Part shown: one piece after another, positions 58,113 to 64,000 of the stretch | How positions within the stretch are numbered: position 1 is the stretch's first letter | How the letters are laid out: each line of letters starts with the position of its first letter | Source: Armillaria gallica | Lineage: Eukaryota; Basidiomycota; Agaricomycetes; Agaricales; Physalacriaceae | Direction of reading: 5' to 3' | Assembly (NCBI GenBank): GCA_037576215.1 | Contig: JBANDB010000011.1 | Coordinates: 558,001-622,000 of the forward strand | Length of the DNA: 64,000 nucleotides | The notes under the pieces: generated by a model | The model's input: only the letters and a program-made list of their open reading frames with translations | Databases searched by the model: none | What the model was told of the DNA's origin: nothing | Translations under genes and position numbers: made by a program

Positions 58113-58548
58113 TGTAAGACCCGAACTCCAATCAAGGGTAAATAGTTGGCTGTATCGTGTTCGTACAGTCATGGACTAGTCCTGTGATGATTGGCAATCA
58201 AGACTAACTTAATAGCGCTTAGTGAGAAGGAATGTGTTTCAGTATGAATAAACTTTAGCTCAAAGCTAGGGAATATACAGCTTTGAGTACACTACTTATA
58301 TACTAAAGTGAGGGTCTCAATAAGTACTAAAGGTGAGGGTACCGTGTTAGAAAGTAAATAAGCCAAATACACGGTAGCCGAGAATAATACACGTTGAGTG
58401 AGTGTGACGATGTGTTGATGTGAAGATTTATGAAGACTTAAGATGAAGTGCCAAAGTAAGATAAGGATCTAAAGATAAGATAAGAGTAAGTGCCAAAGAT
58501 AAGATAAGATAAGAGGCACTTAGGTAAAGAAATGAATAAATTATAACA
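58113..58548 (-). repeat. 3' LTR of retrotransposon 2
   Basis: 436 bp; on plus it begins TGTAAGACCC and ends TATAACA. It matches the solo LTR at 49069-49446 at both ends and along most of its length. No direct duplication is seen between its two flanks, as expected for one end of a larger element. Confidence 0.9.
58455..58520 (-). promoter_or_regulatory. GATA-word cluster in the LTR
   Basis: Six GATAAG words (CTTATC in element orientation) occur in about 65 bp; five occur at the same place in the solo LTR. GATAAG is the binding word of fungal GATA factors such as the AreA/NIT2 nitrogen regulators and related regulators. A role in element transcription is inference; expansion of a simple repeat is the alternative. 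Confidence 0.35.
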
Positions 58549-59414
58549 ATGATAGGGAATGGGCCCGTTCGTTTGTCTGCGAGTTTCTTCTTGGGACATG
58601 GGAGATTGAGGTTGGTCATGTCGAGCCAAACCTTGTCTCCTACTTGGTATTCAACTGCAGGTCATTTCTTTTTGTCGTATTGGGCTTTCATCTGGTCAGC
58701 AGCTTTCTCAAGTGCTTGCTTTGCTTCAGCGTGGATTTTTTGTATCTGTGAAATGAATGTGGTTGAGGCCAGTGTTCTGAAGGGTGCTTGGGGTTTTGCA
58801 CCTGGGAGAATTTCAGCATTATAGCCATAGTTAATCTTGAAGGGACTTTTGCCCATAGCAGAATGGGTGCGGTTGTTATGAGCGAAGGCCGCAAGGGAGA
58901 GCCATTCAACCCAGTCATTTTGGAGGTGATTGACGAAGATCTGGAGGTATTTTTCAACCTCCTGATTAACTTGTTCAGTCTGTCCATCAGTCTGAGGGTG
59001 ATAGGCAGTAGATACGTTTGCCTTGATATGGAGCAAGTCATAAAGGTCTTTCATGAACTTAAATACAAACACGGTGCCTCGGTCGCTGATAATGACTTGT
59101 GGCATCCCATGTCTGGCGTATACTTCGTCTCGTAGGATCTTGGCCCACCCTTCCGATGACATCTCTGTGGTACATGCGACAGGTATGATTTCTTTGGAGA
59201 AGCAGTCAACGATCATTAAGATCATGTCAAAACCGTTGCACCTAGGTAAACCAGTAACCATATCGATGGAGATATGAGCCCAGGGTCGGGAGGGTATGGC
59301 GTTGGGATGAAAGGGCACTGCTTTTGCTTGCGTGCTTGACTTGGTCCATTGACACGTTTCGCAAGTGCGGACATAGTTCTCGATGTCCTTTTTTATCCTT
59401 GGCCACCAATATTC
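58549..59414 (-). pseudogene. pol: pol: integrase, C-terminus missing
   Basis: Residues include CETCQWTK of the zinc finger (after a TGA at 59415-59417), HISIDMVTGLPRC, VIISDRGTVFVFKF (core Asp residues), HPQTDGQTEQVNQEVEKYL with the core Glu, and LAAFAHNNRTHSAMG. After another TGA (58662-58664) it continues VGDKVWLDMTNL to KRTGPFPII, the GPF/Y module, and then enters the LTR at once. Normal integrases have many further residues here. Confidence 0.9.
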
Positions 59415-60455
59415 TCATAAGACGAGTTCTTTAGTCTTTTCAATGCCGGGGTGTCCTGCTGTGATGTGGTCGTGATGCATCGTGATGATTTCTCCTCGTA
59501 ACGCATGGTCTTGGGGAATATAAATACGGGAATCATAATAGATTAACCCATCATCTAGCTTCATCCCTCGATCATGGTTGAGAGATGCAGAGACATTCTT
59601 GTCCCATCTGTGGTGGTCGAGCGTGGCTTGCTTGATCTTGGTGTGGATTTCCTTGATCGTGGGCATGACTAGTGCCCAGAAGTGCTCGGGTTTGAGGACT
59701 ATGACCTCATCGTTGTCCTCCTTTCCTTGCTTGTGGTCTGCTCGTCGGCTTAGTAGGTCAGCCTTCTTGTTTGCCGGTCCCGGTTTGTGGTGCAGCGAGA
59801 AATGGTATTCAGCAAGCTCAGTTACCCAATGCGCTTGGCGTCGGTTGAGCTTTTGAGGCTTTCTGAAATACTGCAGATTTTGGTGATCTGTCCATATCTC
59901 GAAGTCCTGAGCTGCATCCATTAGGTAGTGCCTCCACTCGTCCAGGGCTAGCATGATTGCCAGCAGTTCCTTGTCATAAATTTTGTAATTTCGTTCTGTA
60001 ACTGTGAGGGACTTGGATAGAAATGTGACTGGGTGCCATTTTCCATCCTGTTCCTGCAACAGTACAGCTCCTATCGCTCCTTCACTTGCATCTGCCTCTA
60101 CACGGAACTTGCCTTCCTCTGTGGGTATTGCCAGTACCACTTCTTCAGCCAGCAGTCTCTTCAACTCCTCGAACGTGTCCTGTTGTGCTTTTCCCCATTT
60201 CCATGGATCGTTTCCTGTCAGCTGGGTCATCAGTTTGACGACCTTGCTGTATCCTTTGATGAAACGTCGGTAGAAATTGGTAAAGCCTAAGAATGACTGA
60301 AGTTGTTGTTTCTTGGCTGGCACAGGCCATTCTGCTATTCCTGCGATTTTGACTGGATCCATACGAATGCTTCCTTCACTGATGATGACTCCAAGGTACT
60401 CGGTTTCTAAAGTCTTGAACTCGCATTTCTCTGCTTTAAGGAATAGCTTGTTCTT
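59415..60455 (-). pseudogene. pol: pol: RNase H and connection region
   Basis: Open for 315 codons (59415-60362). FLGFTNFYRRFI and the RNase H motifs FRVEADASEGAIGAVL (Asp), YDKELLAIMLALDEW (Glu) and FEIWTDHQNL (Asp) are intact, as is the chromovirus-type HKPGPANKKADLLSRR end. HHDHITAGHPG starts the integrase zinc finger. Ends at a TGA. Confidence 0.9.
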
Positions 60456-61415
60456 TCATAAGACTTTTAGAACCTCGCGTGTGATGTGGCAATGTTCTTC
60501 CTTGGTTTTGGACATGATTAAGATATCGTCAAGGTAGACTGTAATGGCGCCTGACGCGATGAGATCTTTAAAGATGTCATTCATCATCCATTGGAAGATT
60601 GCAGGGGAATTGGTAAGTCCGAAGAACATAACCATGGGTTCGAACAAGCCTTGGTTGGTCCTAAATGCTGCCTTCCATTCATAGCCACTTTTGATGCATA
60701 CATTGTTGTACCCCCATCGAACATGGAGTTTAGAGAAATACTTGGCACCCTGTAACTTGTCCATCAGTTCCGAGATGAGAGGAAGCGGATAATGGTTTTT
60801 AATCGTCATTTCGTTGAGCTTCCGATAATCCTGGACTGGCCACAGCTTGCTGTCCTTCTTTTTGACGAAGAAGAATGGCGAAGCCATGGATGACTTGGAG
60901 GGTCGTATTCGTCCACTCGAAAGGTTCTCGTCTAAGAATTTGTCGAGTTCCACCTGTTCGTTTCTATTGAGAGGGTAGACTTTGCAGTCAAGGTTGGCGC
61001 TGGCATTCGGAGTAAGTTTGATGGCATGGTCCCATGTCTTTGGTTCAGGGAGTTCATCAAAGTTCTCTTTGTCGAATAGGTTGCTGAAATCCCTGCACCA
61101 ATCTGGGACCATTTCTTCGAACGTCTTGGTCTGCTTGTCGGCGCTGGCCTTGGCTGCGAGGTCATTTGCATGATGAGCGCATATGAGAATCGCCTGCATG
61201 AAATCTATCACGAGAATGGTATCTCCCTCCTCTAGCTCTTCGTCCCACTTGTCATCGGGGTTTGCATCAGGTAGTACGAATGGGTTCTTGCAGCATTCGC
61301 ACCGTGCAAACGTTAATCCTCCTGTCTTCCAATTAATGATCGGATTATGCCAGGCTAACCAATTGTGACCGAGGAAGATCTGTTTATCACCGAGATCTAT
61401 TACAGCTAGATCTAT
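60456..61415 (-). pseudogene. pol: pol: reverse transcriptase with altered motif A
   Basis: Motifs run in order: RPSKSSMASPFFFVKKKD, FSKLHVRWGYNN (motif A), FFGLTNSPAIFQWMMN and ITVYLDDILI (YLDD at 60525-60536 intact). In motif A the usual catalytic Asp is His (codon CAT, 60725-60723). TGA stops bound the open stretch at 61416 and 60456. Confidence 0.9.
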
Positions 61416-63002
61416 TCATTCTGAATGATCTCCAATTTTGAGTTCGATCTCAGTGTATTTGGTAATTGATCCTCCTTGGTTCCTGGTTCCGTCGGCATTA
61501 TAGACCAGGATTGGTGCGGCAGTTGCTTGAGTTGGAATGTTGTACTGTTCAACGAACTTTTGGTTGATAACGCTACTGGTGCATCCGCTGTCTACCAATG
61601 CGGCTGTGGAGATTTTGGGAATGGTTCCTGGTGTCCCAAGTTTGATGGGGATAACTAGGTCATTCCCTTTCCCGCTTAGTGCGCTGATATATCGTTTTGG
61701 CTGTCGTAGCTCTTCAAGCCACCAAAGGGCATTGATTCGCTCCATCCCCTTCATTGCTTCAATCATCAAGTCGACTACTTCCTCTGCGTGCACCTTGTGA
61801 ATCCAATTCTTTAGGATTGCCTTGGCCTCTGACTCCATATGGGCTTCTACTACTCCACGTAGAGTCCACTCAGCTTTGAATGGTTTAAGCCGTTCATTAT
61901 AGGTCTCTCTGCTGGTATAGGTGCGTGAGAGTTGCGGGGCCTCTTTAACCTTCGCATCAACCCATATGGGCTCGACTACTGTTGGTGAGGTCACCGCGGT
62001 TTCTAAAGGGGGTATTAATTTAGCATTCTTGTTCATCATGAAACTCGTAATGTCCTCATTGTCAGGTACTTCCTCAATAAAAGCTACCTGATGCCCCCTT
62101 TTCACTGCCTGGGTGCTAGCAGCTTCCTGTCCTGCAGCTTTCTGGTCGGTTGTGGAACGGGAGGTGCTTTCTGTGAAGGTACCGTCTCGTAAAGAGGCAG
62201 TAGGTTGGGCTGACACCGTCGAGTGATGGTCACCTTCACCTGTTCCCTTCGAGCCCATCACTGTGATGGACGGGTTCCTCATTTCATTAGGCATTCCCCC
62301 TTTGTCGAGCCGCCCTTCATCACGACAGGCATTGGCAACTAGTCGGGGGCCCTTGCTCAACTCCGGTTCATCCTCGATCTTCCTGTTGTCCTGGGCCATT
62401 GCCAAAGCCCCTTGGTGTATAAGGGATTTAGACTTTGGTAGCCATACGGTGTTCTCTTTTACCAGAGGAGGTTTTGCCGAAGCTATTCCCTCAAAACTCC
62501 CAGCAAGGCTGGGACTCCGTAGAGTCGCTTCGTCAGGGGGGGCACTATGCACTTTTTCCCCTGCCCCATCCAGTCTAACTGTTATGATGGGTGTCACTAT
62601 GGTGGGTGACTTGTCGTTCGCTTTTGCCTGTAATAGGTTACTTGTCGAACGTTGAGCTGGAAGTTTGACTGCTATTCTGCTCGTTCTGGGATCTGTGATT
62701 TGATTCTTGCTTAGTTTCTGGTCTGATTGCAAAGTTGCAGGTATAGTTGAATGCACGGTGGTTACTACAGGTGGTATATAAGTACATTTATGAAGTGTGA
62801 TAGGTGTACCAGCCGAAACTAAGTCCTTGGCTGAGTAAGTTGAATCATTTACTTCTCGGTGCTCTCTTTTACCTCCTCGATTGTCGAGAGGTTTTCCGTA
62901 GTTGGGTGATGGTCCCAATAAGTGTTGAAGCATCGTAATGCTTCTTCCTGGGTTTTTGGCGCATTGGGGCAGTCGCGCTTGAAGTGGCCTTTCTTGCCAC
63001 AT
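61416..63002 (-). pseudogene. pol: gag-pol junction region and aspartic protease
   Basis: A 528-codon open frame. Its C-terminal part is the protease (STAALVDSGCTSSVIN; DSG at 61584-61592). The first part is a long low-complexity linker rich in Ser, Thr, Pro and Lys. This frame lies one base back (-1) relative to the gag frame and overlaps its end, a layout that would allow -1 frameshifting. The ATG at 63002 need not be a real start. Confidence 0.8.
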
Positions 63003-64000
63003 CGGAAGTATACTGATGCTGCCCTGGCTGCATCGACATCCATTGGCGTGCCGCGTCCTCTGTAAGTTGTCCCTGTAGCCGTCATCGTTGATGGTACAGG
63101 GGTGACTGTTTGACCACCCCTAGTGGGTGTGGTCGTCTTCTGTGTCTGTGATCACAATGGTGTCGCTGTCGTTCCTTCTGCCTGCTTGAGGCACCAGTTG
63201 TAGTTGATCCAGAGTAGACATGCCTTCCACTTGTCATACTCGATGGGTACGTCTCTGTCAGCTGAGTACATAGTGTTTTTACTCGTCTGGTGGGTGGCCT
63301 TTTTGACCTAATGGAGCATGACTTGGTCGTTGTTGCGTACTCCGGCGTGGTAGGCTAGTTCTTCGAATAGTTGGAAGAACTTGTCACTGTCCTTGGGGTC
63401 CACTTGCCTCAACTTCTCTCACTGTGCATACTTCAATTGTGTGTCAGCATCCTTCCAGAATATCTTTTTGAGCTCCGACTTGAAGTCTTCGTAAGTCGGG
63501 TACTGCTGCTCGCCGTTCTGCGTCTTTCCTATGATCTGTGCGCACAACTGCCACCACTTCTCGGCGTTGTCTGCGAGTCGAGAGACACAAAAGACGACCT
63601 TATGAGGGTGGTGTCGGAAGTGTCGGTTGAACACATCGAAGTGCAGTTCGCACTTTAGGAAGAAGCGGTCGATGTCGGTAGAGTCCCCCTTAAAATTGTC
63701 GACTTCCTTTAAGATCTTTGGTTTGAAGTCATCGTAAGGGGCGACAGCTCCATCGACTAGCTGCCAGGGTACTGGTGGATCTGGTAGTGGTGGGGGTGCT
63801 GGGAAGTGTGGGAGCATTACCTATACTGGTGCAGCGGGAGGTTGCGGTGGTTGTGTGGGTTGTCCACCACCTCCACCTCCTCCCATGCCTGCTCCGGCTC
63901 CGTGGCCACCACCGGCAAAGGGTAGGTACCCATGTTGGTACGTTCCTGGTGCCGCCTGTCTTGTGATGTAGGAGAAGGTATTCATGACCTGAGGAGGTGG
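62849..64000 (-). pseudogene. gag: gag with zinc knuckle
   Basis: One frame runs from the window edge (PPPQVMNTFSYITRQ, ATG at 63985) to a TAA at 62849. It includes a Gly/Pro-rich stretch, the capsid-like VDNFKGDSTDIDRFFLKCEL and WKDADTQLKYAQ, and a zinc knuckle at 62969-63010 reading YFRCGKKGHFKRDC, where the first Cys of the CCHC set is Tyr. In-frame stops lie at 63821-63823 (TAG), 63419-63421 (TGA), 63308-63310 (TAG) and 63152-63154 (TGA). Confidence 0.85.

Larger units (their letters stand above)
58113..64000 (-). mobile_element. Ty3/gypsy retrotransposon 2, cut by the window end
   Basis: On minus, gag (from beyond 63985), zinc knuckle, protease, reverse transcriptase, RNase H and integrase follow in Ty3 order, then an LTR (58113-58548), the 3' LTR of the element. 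The 5' LTR lies outside the window. CpG content is normal, unlike the chromovirus, but at least seven in-frame stops are present, six of them TGA. The integrase is joined directly to the LTR, without chromodomain or polypurine tract. Confidence 0.95.

Noticed and set aside
58113..58548. A second solo LTR inserted in the integrase of retrotransposon 2
   Set aside because: The sequence on the far side of the LTR does not continue the integrase and no target duplication flanks it; it is better read as the element's own 3' LTR after a deletion.
58788..60537. Plus-strand open frames across the integrase and RT of retrotransposon 2
   Set aside because: They are mirror frames of the well-supported minus-strand pol domains.
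1..64000. CRISPR arrays, bacterial operons, riboswitches, rho-independent terminators
   Set aside because: The DNA is fungal in intron structure and gene content; no spaced direct-repeat arrays or bacterial-type signals were seen.

Overview
The window looks like nuclear DNA of an Agaricomycete (mushroom-forming basidiomycete). Protein-coding genes carry introns of roughly 40-58 bp with GT-AG borders. There is a chimerolectin gene of the Marasmius oreades agglutinin (MOA) type, three paralogues of a HET-domain (heterokaryon incompatibility-like) protein, two Ty3/gypsy LTR retrotransposons (one a chromovirus), palindromic MITE-like elements and a strong CpG-loss signature. No rRNA, tRNA, CRISPR or bacterial-type features were seen.

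Region 1, about 1-31 kb, has normal CpG content and is a patchwork of duplicated gene pieces. Intact or nearly intact genes are the MOA-like lectin-protease (5576-7068, minus, 13 exons, one damaged splice donor), HET paralogue 2 (15379-17100, plus) and HET paralogue 3 (23153-25558, minus, four exons with tandemly duplicated N-terminal exons). HET paralogue 1 (about 2000-2572) is cut off after the first part of the HET domain. HET1 and HET2 sit in the same arrangement: an unrecognised minus-strand multi-exon gene upstream, HET on plus, and a remnant of a PNPOx-like/FAD-NAD oxidoreductase gene on minus downstream. The unrecognised family occurs in many copies; a colinear 2-kb stretch of it is duplicated (11531-13530 and 27520-29530).

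Region 2, about 31-58.1 kb, is almost devoid of CpG and rich in TpG/CpA, and every recognisable gene in it is full of stops: the most complete oxidoreductase copy (33744-36013), copies of segments also found in region 1 (52.1-53.5, 54.05-55.6 kb), a 9.6-kb chromovirus with 445-bp LTRs (36543-46190), a solo LTR (49069-49446) and two palindromic CACTG-ended elements (31333-31586; 41929-42193, the latter inside the chromovirus). This is what deamination of methylated CpG in silenced repeats would produce.

Region 3, 58113-64000, is a second Ty3/gypsy element on the minus strand with one 436-bp LTR; its other end lies outside the window. It is younger in composition but has stops, nearly all of the TGA type expected from CGA codons, lost a reverse-transcriptase catalytic Asp, and its integrase runs directly into the LTR.

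The combination of a fruiting-body-type defence lectin, duplicated HET genes, rapid segmental duplication and silenced transposons suggests an accessory, fast-evolving defence/allorecognition island. That last statement is inference; the parts are read from the sequence.
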